Of a stretch of DNA of 64,000 bases, positions 12,056-24,191 are shown one piece after another. The DNA is from Pyrrhoderma lamaoense (Eukaryota; Basidiomycota; Agaricomycetes; Hymenochaetales; Hymenochaetaceae): contig NBAZ01000001.1 in NCBI GenBank assembly GCA_002794735.1, forward strand, positions 1,612,001 to 1,676,000, in the 5' to 3' direction. The translations under genes were made by a program, and so were the position numbers. Position 1 is the first letter of the stretch, and each line of letters starts with the position of its first letter. The notes under the pieces are model-generated. The model was not told where the DNA came from, did no database searches, and worked only from the letters and a program-made list of their open reading frames with translations.

Positions 12056-14671
12056 CACCCAATTACATGTATGCATTCTATACATTTGGATAGTGGTATT
12101 GACCAATGAGGAACTCAATTGAAGTCAATTGAGTAGGGGGTAAGATAGTAAGAAGAGGGACGCTCAATGTTCGCCTGCGAATAGCCCAGTAGTTCCTGGT
12201 AACCAACCAAGTACTAAAGAAAGAGAAAAATATTGAAACACTATCAAAGCAACCTATCAAAGGTAGTAAGTTATAGGTAACAGTCTAACCGAAGGGACAC
12301 AAGTGATGAATGATGAATGATATTGACATTTATTTGGGTTTGGGGTAGAAGGGTCTGGAAAAAAAATAAATTATAATTATAATATGGATCCGCAATCGGG
12401 GTCTCGGATCCCTCGATTCGAAGAATCTTGGAATGAAATCTAAAAAAGATGTAGATAGAGGAAATTAGAAATAAGTTGAATGGTAAGCACCCCTCCCCTA
12501 CCCTCCTCCTCCCCTTCCCTATTAATAAGAGAGGGAAAAAAACCGGTGTTGAAAGGGATGAGTTACGACAAAAAAACTTAAACATGATAAGCGCGTATAA
12601 CCTAGGGCCGGGGAAGAGAGGGTGGGGGGATGAGGTGTCCAGGAACAGGCCGCGGGGAAAGGGAGAACAAGAGAGGAGTAGTGATAGATGATACACAGAT
12701 GTGTGATGTGTCACAGAGTCATACTTTTTCCAGACATATTCTCTGGATCGGGGATATCCACATGCCATTGGGGAGTGTGGAGGGGGATGGAAATACAAGT
12801 CTGTTACACATGGAACTACGGTAGTATAAGGTTTACAAGTGTATTGCGTTGTCGTATTTATATTTAAACAACACCGAGTCGGTATATGTGAGGTGATGCT
12901 TTATTTATTTATTAGAGTTGAAGATTGGATGGAAGTTGTTTTGGATCAGAAGATGATCTCGGAGCTAGAAGAGGGAAGTAGGATATTTATTGGTGGGAGG
13001 AGAGGAGTGAGAGGGGGTGAAAGGGATATATGCGTACGCGGAAGCAAAACACCGGCCGGGATGGGATGGGATGAGATGAGATGGGGGATAAATAAACAGA
13101 GTTGTTGTCAACTCGAGCAGATAACCTACTGTCATGCTAGGCTCATGTTTGAGGTCGGATGTCTCATAGACATCGATAATGATTATGATAACGATTTCTT
13201 TCCCCGCTCTACTTCGTTTGACGCTAAAATGACATATGGTAGAAACAACGGAGGCTGATGAACGCATAATAGTACTATTCTTTTTCATTTACGGATAAAG
13301 GAAGATTAAGATGAAAAGAAAAACCTATTAATGATATATTAGTTTATTGCGTGTGTATGCTCGTCTCTCACTAAACCTCTTTTCCGAAGGGAGATGGATG
13401 GACAGGTCAGAAGGAGGAGAAAAAGTCGGCCGTTCCTCGTTGAGATGTCGACCGTCGCGGACTTTGTAGCCAGAAACTGGGTCTGCCGGAGCATATTATT
13501 CTCTTAATATACGTCTCTTAACTAAGCCATCGTAGGGCGAGTAGCAGCGTGCCAAGTGGAGAAAGGACATCCACGAAAACAGATCGTAGGGAAAAAAGAA
13601 AAGAAAAGAGAGAGAAAAAGTATACAGGGATAGGTATGGGTACTTGAGATCACTGTTTGACCTGCTGGCCGCGGAATATAGTTCCGGACAAAGCGTTTTA
13701 TAGAAGAAGTCAAATAGAAGGAGGAGAAAAAAATAGTGGGTAAAATAAAAAGTGCGGCTCAGGTTCGATGTGGGGATAAGTTGATGGGGATGATGGAAAG
13801 GGAAGATGGAGGCTTGATTGTGGTCGTCGAGGAGATCTGAAATCTGAATGCATCAAATGAGATTCTAAAATATCAAACAGATATCGGTGGGTTATTAGAC
13901 CCAGGTGGCTTGAAGGACATCTGTAGAAGCTGTGGGAATAGAGTTGCGAGAAAGGTGGAGTGGCGATGTTCGGATGGGAGAGAATAGGAATCATATTGAT
14001 ACATAGGGGGACTCGGATATGGATGGTACCCCTAGGGGGGACAAGTACTTGAGAGAGAAGAAGGACATATATGGGCTGCAGAGAGAGCACGCAGCGAGCA
14101 GCAAGGCAAGATAAACAGCCTCGAGGCGCAGAATGATTTCGACAAGCGCACGAACCGAGAGCTTGTCTTTGTGTAATGCCGACCATGACGGTGTATGCTG
14201 TCCACTCACGTCGTCGTCTAAGCTCACTGTCGTCTTCTATCTGATGGTGATCACGATCAAACTGTATTCCAAAGACGGCGACTGCGGTTGGTTCACTCGT
14301 CGAGTGTACAGTATACAATGGATGTTCAGTCACAGCAGGCGTTATAATGAATAATAAAATGAAAATAACAACAATAATAATAATATAAATTAAAATTAAT
14401 ACGGCGAATATTTGAATGGATGTGTAACCCTGAAGAGGAAAGGGACGAGGCGTGTTCTTATCGCTGGTCGCAGTGATAATAATAAAGCTGGGTATGCAAC
14501 CACACGAGTCCATAGACCATTCTCGGATACATAAACATATAGCCACTCCCACACCTTCCCTCCCCTTCCTCTGTACACCCCCTTCAACAAAGGGTCCTCC
14601 CTACGCCATCCTCCACCCTCTTCCGTCAACAACAACGGCGTCCATTATTCCTCCATCACTCAACAAACGTC

Positions 14672-16956
14672 ATGCTCGACGTACAACGCTTCCAGCCCTT
14701 GATGCCGCCTACTCATTCCCGGCGCCACCGCCCTATCGTCATAGAACGTGGTCGCTCACGCGATGTCTCTCCCGCTGCTTTGACCCGTAAAGCTTCTGAG
14801 GAGCGTCGGAGGCGCGCCGCTCGTATCGTAAGCATCCAAGTAGAGGTCGCGTGCGCACCTAATCGTGCCACGTCTCCCATAGCTACCCCAAGACATGTCT
14901 CATCACCACACAAGACAAAGGTGGATCATTCTATTCAACAACCTCAAGCATCTTCAAGTTCTTTAACCCCCACCACCACCGCCGCCTCTTCTTCTTCTTC
15001 TTCTTCTCTGCCAAGTTGTAGCCACTCTTCTCCTAGTGCTTCGACAGTTGTGTCATCCTCCACTTCTGAATCATCGACCTCGTCATTGAATTGTATTGAT
15101 AATGATGATACTCAATCACTTTCATCAGATCAGTCTTCCACTTCTGCTAAAGAAGAACAAGAAGACGAGGAGGAGGATGTTGTTATGCCTTCCCTAAGCT
15201 TGCAGGATGAGATGCAGGAAGCATACGCAGCCTGTCAGTCGACCTGCAGTCCAAGAGTGACTGCTTCTCGGAACCACCGATGTCCGCATATTCACCGCGC
15301 CCGTATTCTCTGCCTTCGAACTCGAGGAATTGAGGTTACCTCAGATCATGACCCTCGAATCAATGCTATACGCGATGAGGACTTTATTTTTGTTCCGCCC
15401 GGCTTTCTCACCCTAGATGAAGACACGCAAGCCGCAGTAGAGGCAGAACGTGCGCGCCGTGAAAAAGAAGTAGCAGCGCGCCAGCAGCGACTTGCAAAGG
15501 AACAGGCAGAGAAACGTAAGATGCAGGAGGCACGACGAAGAGAATTAGAAAATGCGGCCGTTCGCGCGTCCTACCAGAGATTAGAATTTACAGCAAAGAA
15601 GGCGCGTCCCACTCGTACCAATGCAGCTGGGCCACAGCAAACAGTGAGTCATCCTGCGTATATCTGGTATTTTAAATCTCCTAACTCATTGATGACCATG
15701 CAGACCTTGAAACACGCACCAAGATTGATTGCGCCCGCATCATTCAAGCCTGTAAGTTCTCCAGAACGAAATGGAACACCTCCAGGCCACATCTCCTTCA
15801 AAACAGTCGTTCGGAGCCTTCGTGGGCCCCTATTCCCTGAAGAGGACGCATCTGAGATAAGGTGCCAACGACCTCGTACTGCGGCCCAGGAAAGGTTATT
15901 AGATTCGTTACTGGAACCAGTGACATGGGAAGGAGAGAGACGGAGTCAGTTAATCAGAAGCAAGGATTTCACTAATGCGCGTACCTGGTCCTACAAGCCC
16001 TCCTCTCTGGATCCCACTTGCGTGGCTTGCTCAATTGGATCTGACTCAACCATCTCACGAACTAATTCATGGGCCTCTTCGACGAGTGATGAACAAACTT
16101 CATCTACGAACATTACGTCACCATCCTCGTCCCCTAGTTTCGGAAAGCTTCAGCTACCGCCTTTAGTAGAGGATAAGGTTTTCCGGCAGAGGCAGGTTTC
16201 GCATTCATGCCGTCCTCTACGCGGGATTGAACGTACCTCGATTGCGTTGAGTGAATCTCCACTGGGTCGCAAAGGAGATGAACAAACCAAGTCTGAGATA
16301 GAATCCAATGAGACCTCCACAGGTAGGCAGAAGGTAATGAGTATCAAGTCGAAGCTTGTCAATCGTATGCGCCAATCTGTGGTTGGTTTCGTGGATTTTG
16401 CCAGCCGAGTGCAACAATCTTATATGCGCACAGTTCAGTTTTCTGTAACTATGCCAGACGCATCTATGGCTGCATACTACACCGCTGTAGATGAATCACA
16501 GTCAACCGGCAAACGCAACTCGGGGAACGCAGCCACAAGCCAGAGGGTTATCGTGCTTCCGTTAGCGATGTTCGAAGTTTTGCACCTCAACCAGTTTATC
16601 CTCCAACTCGTGATTTGAATTTTGCTTCTGAGACCAATATTCCTCTTGTTGAGCCTGATGTAGCTCCTTCTAGCACATTAGTTCCTGGTCAACCAAGAGT
16701 TTTTGCACCATTGGCATTTGTTCCTCCATCGCCTTTAAGACCTCGATATGCGCTGACACAACCTGAATGGCGTTTACGGCCAGTGGCAAATCCTTGTATG
16801 TTAAGGCTTAAAGCCTTAGCTAACGTGCTCGGAAATGCGGGTATCGCATGGGAAGGGCGTGCGCATTCTGGTAGTCTGGGATGTGGTCGTGAGAGGTTGA
16901 CAGGTGTAGCATTCGAAGGTTTGGGCGGATCGAGGCTCGCTTTTGAGGACAGGTGA
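14672..16956 (+). CDS. Unrecognised Ser-rich protein with charged helical segment
   Basis: I do not recognise this protein. It has an N-terminal basic region, a long Ser/Thr-rich stretch (residues about 90-165, encoded partly by a CTT-type repeat), then FVPPGFLTLDEDTQAAVEAE leading into a highly charged probable coiled coil (about 260-300), and a Ser-rich C-terminal half. One 60-nt intron (15644-15703) is predicted from GTGAGT..GCAG with an internal CTAAC branch site; it is a multiple of three and has no stop, so retention would also be translatable. The frame breaks by one missing base somewhere between the G run at 16521-16524 and 16547; downstream the frame reads on to TGA at 16954-16956. 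Roughly 740 aa if restored. Start chosen at the first ATG after a CT-rich leader. Confidence 0.6.
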
Positions 16957-19900
16957 AGAAGAGGGAATGCAAGAAGGGTGCATTCAAGATAAACAGACTG
17001 TGCTAATAAATCGCAGCAGAGGTATTAGGTGATTCAGTACCGGATTATCGGACAGGTACCCTCCAACCCATATATGGAGAACTTGCTCTTCCCACTATCA
17101 AACATTTTCTCTTTTGTCTTCCTTTCTAGGATTTTTTATCTTCTTCCGTTTCCCACTTTGCTCTCTCCCGCTCTCATCATGACGTATGTTAATCTGCAGA
17201 GTTGCTTCAAGCGCAAACGCGGCAACACCGCGCTTCACTTCCTCTTACTGCTCGTAGGCTCTCACTTTCCCGACACTGATCACAAGACTTTTTTTTTCAC
17301 TGTTCTCTTGCACGTTTAAGCTGCACGTTTGTGCATACTCTTACCTTCATTTGCACTGTCGCCCGTCGTAGTGTGAGTAGGGTTTCAATTTGTTTTACTT
17401 CCATCTTCTAGCGCTTTTCATACACCCCATCTTCATACAACTCGACCTGCACGTTCATTCTTCATTTTCTTACTACGCTTATCTTCATTTTTTCCTCCTT
17501 CACTTTCACCTTCGGGTCAGAGTTGTGCATCAATTTATAATAGTTTATTGTCGAGTCTGTCTGGACTACGTTACCACCTCGTTTTTATTGCTACCACACG
17601 TAATTTTGCTCTCGTTCTGATTACATAGCTTTACTCATCTTCCCCTTCTCATTTCATTTTGTTCATACCATCTGTACATCATCCATACCAAATTTCCTTT
17701 TTTTTTCTCCACCCACCTTGCTGAACCTGCATTCATCTTTATTTTTTCGCATGCGCTACACCATCTCCTTTCCGCATTTTTCTTCTTCTTTTGCTTCTCT
17801 GAGCTAAATGGGACAGTGTTTCCAGACACTGTGTAAACCAAACTCTCTATCAATGATTCCTTCTTTCAAGCCCCTAATACCTTGTCCCCCTGTCACTAAT
17901 GGCAGGTAGAGAATCCCAGTATCGTCTGGGTTATATACTTTCTCACACGCAATTCACACCTTTTCATTTTCTTATATCCTGCATTTAACTTGTACAATAG
18001 TTATATGTTGTAGCTTTATACGCATTCTCATGATTGACCTGTATATGAAATTAATGATTAACTCCTTTTTTTTCATACTTATTCTTTCCTACTACAATTG
18101 ATTTTTTAAGATTTCTTTCTGTACATACTTAGATCCCGTTACCTTTGATATAAGTCCTTGTTTGAATCAAGAAAGTTTTTATACAGTTATTGATTTGCCC
18201 TTGAATTTCTTCGAAAGAAGTTTTTGTGGTTTAGGTGACCTCGATTCGGAACAAAAAAAAGTTAGTTGTAAGTAGTTTGACGACGGTAAGGCACGTTATG
18301 GTGAGCTGAGATAAAGATTGACAAGCAACTTTTTTAAAAATAGGGGGGTTATCCTTTGGGAAATCGAGTTGAGTTTGTGTGAGATGCATCGACGACGGAT
18401 GGTAGTTGTCACCGCTCTTGATAACCTATTTTTATATTCTGTTTTTTTTTCTAATTCAGAGTGATTGATGAATAGCCCCGCCGAAGATGGGGCTCCTGCC
18501 TCGATAGTGATTTAAAACGGAGAAGATGTAGGGAAAAAAGAGTGAGTTGGGTTTAGTCACATCAAGATGTCAATACCTGAAAGAAAGAAGGAGAGAGAGA
18601 TAATCAAATTTGATATGGTCCTGTCTTTTTGATTTTTTGGGTAAAGAAGATTTTTGTGGATTGGAAGGAACACTTTGATGGACAAATAGGATTTGAGGAG
18701 AGGCTCTTGGACGATCTGTGCATTGGATTATGTTCTTCCGGGCCACGGTGTTCAAAGAACGGAAACTTGAAGGATTTGAATGGACTAGTACCGTTTTTTT
18801 TTTTTACGGGAGCAAATAGGATGGAAAAAGACCTGACAGAGTTGAAATGAGAAAAAGAAAGAAAAAAACTTAAGGTTAGAAAATCAAGGACGGAAATCTT
18901 GTTGCTAAGTTTATAAAATGTATTAAATCTGCGGGGCTAATCATCTGCGAGAGGCGTGTTCTCGAGACACCCTTAAGTACTAACTTCCCGTCCTCGATGG
19001 TTGCTAGGGAAGAGTAAATTTTCTTTTTTAGCCTCTTCTTAGACCTTGCTTCATGTGGAAGATGAGATACTATATGAGTGATGGTGGGTATTCAATTCAA
19101 CTAGAAGATCGGAATGAGGATTTACATGCATATGGCTTTCCTTCGCTCTCTCCTCCTGGTTGTCAAGAGAGGATGCAAGCAGCACATCATTCCCGGATCA
19201 CACAAGTTGCGGGGGACTCTAAACAAAGCACAACACCACGCAAAGTCGTATGCACATGCACAAACACGACTCCGCGCCTGGTTCATTAAACTAACAACAT
19301 ACTTACATAGCGATAATCGTATGTATATTGCTATTTATATGAGAAATTATGAGCGTAGGCGAATATCGCCGTCAGACAGGGGAGAGTTTTCGAGCATCAA
19401 GTAAGTACATATGCTTGACGAGTGGAAATGGGTATCATCGGCATGTTACACGTTAATATTACATGTGGACTGCTTGACGACAAGGATGTCTTAGGTTTGA
19501 AAAAGCTATGTTTTTTTGTGCCTCACCACGGTAAGTGGTGTATGTCATCAAATTCTCCATTTCATTCATTCACCTCTATTTTTTTTTCATGTGCCATCAG
19601 CATAGTCAATTATCTAAATTGAAGTATCAGAGTGGGTAACTCAGTTTCTAGGCTGGTATCTGCAACCCGCTTCAGACGAGATTTTATTGCAAGTAGTCAG
19701 GAAGGCCCGAGTGAGGGACGGCAACTGAGTTCTCCACAGCTTGGCCTGTGTGCCAGCCTTTTCCTAGATTTTCTTTTGTTGTTTTTGCTTGGAGTTGGAA
19801 AAAAAAACGTAGATCACCACATTGGAGATACTTGAAGGGCCACCAAATAGAGTATTAGCACTATAATTCTTGATGAAGATGGCAACGTTGACGTTTATCA

Positions 19901-20526
19901 AAATAGTAAGACTGCTTTGTACAAGTAGGAGTGGTGTGGAAGCCGAATTGAGAAGAATGGGAAGTACAGTTATAGAAAGAGAAGAATTAGACGGAAATTG
20001 GGAGAATTATGCTTATGTACACCAGGTTTGTTTCCTAGGTTATCCCTCTCTTTGTCTCTGTCACAATACACAACACACAATGGCAATGGCTCTCTTCGTC
20101 TCGCGCCGCGCCCAATACCGACTGTTGGACAGGCGCAACCTATGCGCGTGTTTCAGAAGAATATAATATTCGTTGAGAAGAAAAAGAAAAAAATTTAAAT
20201 GAGGATGTGGCTATTCGCTACAACAAACAATGCAACCAAACCACTTTCTTCGGCATTGATCCACTAGGCCTCGGATCCTTTTTCAATTGCAATATAAAGA
20301 CCCCCTTCTCCTCTTCTTTCAGAATAATCCATTCCTCCTCCTTCTCTTTCCCCCATTCAGAGGGCCCTTTACTTTTTCTTTTCCTATTGATACATTTCAT
20401 TCAAACCTCTTCTAACCTTTCAGTACTGCTTGACGCAGCTTCCTACTTCAGAGCAAACTCTCTTTGACTTACACCGACTTTCATTCATTCACCTGAAGAA
20501 AGATAACCACCACCACCACCACCACC
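16957..20526. other. 3.6 kb gene-poor region upstream of secreted-protein gene
   Basis: No exon with conserved motifs found on either strand. 16990-18200 is strongly T/C-rich, and 18450-20200 is mixed AT-rich sequence. The last 300 bases hold the promoter of the gene at 20527. Long non-coding transcripts cannot be excluded from sequence alone. Confidence 0.5.
20293..20526 (+). promoter_or_regulatory. TATA-like box and CT-rich leader of secreted-protein gene
   Basis: A TATAAAG motif at 20293-20299 is followed by a long CT-rich stretch and seven exact ACC triplets (20506-20526) abutting the ATG. TATA plus CT-rich leader is typical of highly expressed fungal genes. The ACC run gives an optimal A at -3. 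High expression is an inference. Confidence 0.55.
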
Positions 20527-21812
20527 ATGTTCTCTTTACTTGTTTTCGCTACTCTTGCATCGTCCGTTAATGCTCTCCCGCTGAACAAGCGTATCGCTCA
20601 GACCATCTCTGATTCCACAGCAAAGTGGGAACAAGCTTGTGTAAGTATTCGGTTCTTGTGTATCCATGTGCAACAAACAAAAAAGTACAATACAGATCTG
20701 AATTCAATGCTGATTATAATTATCATCTTTGTTCTAATTATAGCTTGCAGCAGGTGGTGCCGATCAGTGTAACCCGCTATCAATCACCGCGTTCTCTACT
20801 CTTCTTGCCGCGGCAGGGGCTTGCGACCAGCAGAATGCGGCAGACCAAATGATTGATCTTGCGAAGACTCTCAACAACGATGCAGACATGATCACTTTCA
20901 CTCAGATCTTTGTTCAGCAACCTCGTAATTCGCCTGATTCGTTCTCAATCCCATACTGCCAACAGGCACCGAAGAACTCTGAATTGAATGGGCTATTCCA
21001 GTGTCAGTTCCAGGGAACGAAGGACACGTTTGTTGGGAATTTGCAGCCTGGTGCGGAAGGTACTGTACCATTTGGACTTCAGAGCCTGGCAACTCCGAAA
21101 AGCTGTCCGGCAAATCCTCAAGGTGGTATTGCGGATGGATCCCAACTCAGTGATATCACACAGGACCCCGGTCTCAAGTATGTTGTTTGTTTGTGAAGAG
21201 TATCGCTAATTATAAATGGTTTTCTGACTCCTATTCTCCTATTAGCAATGTACAATCTGAAGGTGGTAGCGGTGCTGCCGCTTCTGGATCCGAATCTTCT
21301 GGTGCAAGTGCGACGGCTACTGCCACAAGCGTAGCCTCTTCTGCATCTGCCTCGAGCACAGACGATGGCTCATCCGGTGATGATGGAGAAGATGACGGTG
21401 AAGACGATGGCAGTGACGACTGCAGCGGGGACTCATCCGCATCTGCAACTGACACTACGGCTACTGCAACCTCCGCTGCTGGTGGTGCCGCCGCTTCCGC
21501 CTCTCTTCCTCCTCGAACTTCCAGCTCCAGAATGGTAAAGATGCTCAGGCTTTGAACGCCCAGTTTGCGACTTTGACCGCAGATAGCTCTTGCCAGGAAG
21601 GTGAGAACGCATGTGTCGGCACTTCGTTCGCCATGTGCGTTAGCGGAAAGTTCGTCTTGACGGACTGTGCTGCTTCCTCAGATACCTTGACCTGTGCTGC
21701 CCTCCCTCTTGTTAACAGCGCTGGAACAAGCATTACTTGTGCCACTAAGGACGATGCTCTTCAACGTATTGAAGCTACTGGTGCCACTGGTGGTCTGACA
21801 GGCTCAGACTAA
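20527..21812 (+). CDS. Secreted Ser/Ala-rich glycoprotein (macrophage-activating-glycoprotein-like)
   Basis: Exons 20527-20640, 20744-21177, 21246-21812; about 371 aa. A signal peptide (cleavage likely after residue 16, VNA) is followed by a Kex2-like KR at 21-22. The conserved Cys-containing domain (QCNPLSITAFSTLLAAAG, then QQPRNSPDS and GLFQCQFQG) is followed by a low-complexity Ser/Ala/Asp linker and a C-terminal Cys domain (NFQLQNGKDAQALNAQF, then CVGTSFAMCVSGKFV). From memory this architecture matches basidiomycete secreted proteins often labelled macrofage activating glycoprotein; the true role is unknown. The linker loses one base around 21498-21515: the frame entering it ends at 21555, while the conserved C-terminal domain is in another frame and no intron reconciles them. 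A cell-wall or extracellular location is inferred. Confidence 0.75.
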
Positions 21813-22169
21813 AAACCTTTTTCTTTTCTTTATTGGTTTGTCTTTTTTTTATATTTTGAAACTACTTGTAAAAATTGTATCAGTAGTATGAAACCTGTAT
21901 CCTTTGGTGATCAATGACCAATATTCCCTTATGAATCCATAAATACCACTATATAATCTTACTCATTCATTCAAATATAACCAAGACTGTGATTATTGAG
22001 TGTTGTTGTTTTGAGTGTGGCTTGATTAGTTACGTAAAAAAGGAGATGGTTACTTGTTTTGGAGTTACGATCATTCCGCATTTACATGCCCTGAAATTTT
22101 GGGTCACGGTATATTGAGACAAAAATTACTTCCTTTTCCACAACCATCTCTATAACATAGTCTCTAAAG
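21813..22169. other. Intergenic, secreted-protein 3' end and LTV1 promoter
   Basis: 357 bp. T-rich just after the stop (probable 3' UTR), then AT-rich sequence that must contain the LTV1 promoter. No specific element identified. Confidence 0.5.
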
Positions 22170-24063
22170 ATGGCTCCCAAATCAATCTTTAGGCAACCAG
22201 GAGCAAGGCATTTCCAACTTGTGCATCGTTCACAACGAGATCCTTTGATTAATGATCCCGAAGCGAGTCAGCATGTACTCAAACCCATCATCAAGGTTCG
22301 TCGTACATCTAACAGATGTGTTCTTGTGGATAGTGTTAATCATAAATTCTGAAATTATGGAATGATAGGGGAAGTCAAGAGCTGATTTGGAAAGAAGTCT
22401 ACCTCCATCTGTCCTCGAGCATGATAAAAACCGTGAAAACATTGGAGAAGCATCACTCTATGGTGTCTATTATGATGATACAGAATATGATTACATGCAA
22501 CATTTACGTCAAGTTGGTCTACAGGAAGATGGTGTCGAGAGTATACTCATAGAAGCACCTTCGTCTTCAAAACAGAAGGGTAAAAGCAAAAAGAAGAACG
22601 GGATTGATTTCTTGGACCTTCCGCTGAGTCACTTCCATCCGTGTCTGAACTGAGCAAAGAACAAGTGTACAGTGCTCAAGAATCTATACCTTCTGAGATC
22701 TCAGGATTACAGCCAAACATGAACCCTCACTTGCGCCAGACACTTGAGGCATTGGAAGATGACGCTTTTGTGGATGATGGAATAGATGATGATTTCTTCG
22801 GAGAGCTGGTAGGAAATGGAGAGCTTGTGGACGAAGACGAGCTCGATTTCAAATACTCTGAAGGCGGGATTGAGGAGGAAGATTTAAAAGATGATGACAG
22901 GGACACAGAAAGAGGAGCTAGTGGGGGAGAAGAGGAGGATGAGGGTTGGGAGGCGAGGTTTGCGAAATTCAAGTTATCCCATGAGGCGAAGATGCAGAAG
23001 GAAGCGGCGAAATCGGATGCTGCTTCTGAAATCTACTCGGAAGGTAGAGATACAATTGGTAATCTACCTAATATCACTGTTATTGGTGGTAAAAAACGGA
23101 GGAAAGGGGCATCAGATGCGTCTGGCTACAGTATGAGTAGTTCATCAATGTTCCGAAACCAGGGACTTACTCTACTGGACGAGAGATTCGATCAGGTTGG
23201 TGTTTTCCTTTTTCTCAAAATTTACATCAAAGAAATGTTAAGTTGCTTACACTGGATCAATCAGATTGAGAAAGAATATGAATCTGACGAAGATGATGAA
23301 GATGAACAATCCGACGACTCTGATGCAGAGGCTCCGGAACTTGTCACATCAAGAGAAGATTTCAACGCTATCATGGATGATTTCCTTGATAATTACGAAA
23401 TTCTCGGGGGAAAATGCGGCACGTTCTTCCTGGAGAGACTGTTACAGACAAGCTCGGGACAATCAGACAGTCCCTGAGAGAGATTGGCTACGACGCTCAT
23501 GCCCAACTTGAGGAAGATGACGAACTTAGTGATAGTGCTTACGACATAATTATGGAGGAGAAAGAGGATCGATGGGATTGTGAAACAATCCTTAGTACGT
23601 TCTTACTCACCAGGTCGTTGTGAATTTACTAATGAAACTCCTTGTAGCTACGTACAGTAATTTAGAGAATCATCCACGACTCATTCGTGCCCGAGAAGCG
23701 AAGGAGACTGTTAAAATCAAGCTTGATCCCAAGACAGGCTTGCCCATCGTAGAACCCACCGTAGAATTGAAGAAGAAAGCAAACCTAGCTGATAATTTGG
23801 AGTCTCACAAACGTCAGTGGATGCCTCCTGGAATAATGATATATATTCTGATCAATTTATTATGTATAGCTACCAGAGTTACTGTTTCTAGACAGAAAAA
23901 CGAGTCGAAAGATGAGAAACGGGCCAGGAAGCAAGCCGTAAAGGAAGAGAGGCAAACGCGCCGTGCCGAGAAAAAGGCAACCAAGGATCAATATACCAAG
24001 GAGAAGATTCATCAAGTTCAGGTCACGCAAAATGCTCCGAAGAAGGGTATTAAAAAGTTATGA
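22170..24063 (+). CDS. LTV1: 40S ribosome-assembly factor LTV1
   Basis: Non-ribosomal factor needed for maturation and export of pre-40S subunits. Exons 22170-22295, 22369-23195, 23265-23594, 23648-23812, 23870-24063; about 547 aa with two one-base breaks allowed for. Diagnostic segments: FQLVHRSQRDPLINDPEA at the N-terminus, YDYMQHLRQVG, the acidic DDGIDDDFFGELV, MDDFLDNYEI, DCETIL..TYSNLENHP and the basic tail QKNESKDEKRARKQAVKEER. Frame breaks: near 22616-22621 (one C short in GGACCTT gives the continuing frame) and within GGGGGAAAA at 23406-23414. The intron 23196-23264 is an in-frame multiple of three. Converges on FAB1 with only 128 bp between stops. Confidence 0.9.
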
Positions 24064-24191
24064 AGAGATTTCAGATCTGGGGGCTGTATTATACAATTAT
24101 CCTATTGCATATTGTACATTGACAAGAAATGGATATCTATAGAAAGGAATTTGTATATCCAGGATGAAATGTAGCATAGTCGAAAGTGGTT

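Larger units (their letters stand above)
11528..14671. other. 3.1 kb gene-poor region downstream of SKI2
   Basis: Holds the SKI2 3' end and the upstream region of the Ser-rich gene at 14672. Open stretches on the minus strand (for example 12271-12798 and 13710-14552) have low-complexity composition and no recognisable motif, so I do not call genes. Short tandem repeats occur at 11786-11805 and 12028-12055. The 150 bases before 14672 are CT-rich, as expected for a fungal leader. Confidence 0.5.

Noticed and set aside
12271..12798. 175-codon open frame on the minus strand
   Set aside because: Low-complexity, no splice context, no motif, in a region rich in simple repeats. Looks like chance.
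13710..14552. 280-codon open frame on the minus strand
   Set aside because: Composition dominated by hydrophobic low-complexity runs, no homology signal, antisense to the CT-rich leader of the gene at 14672.
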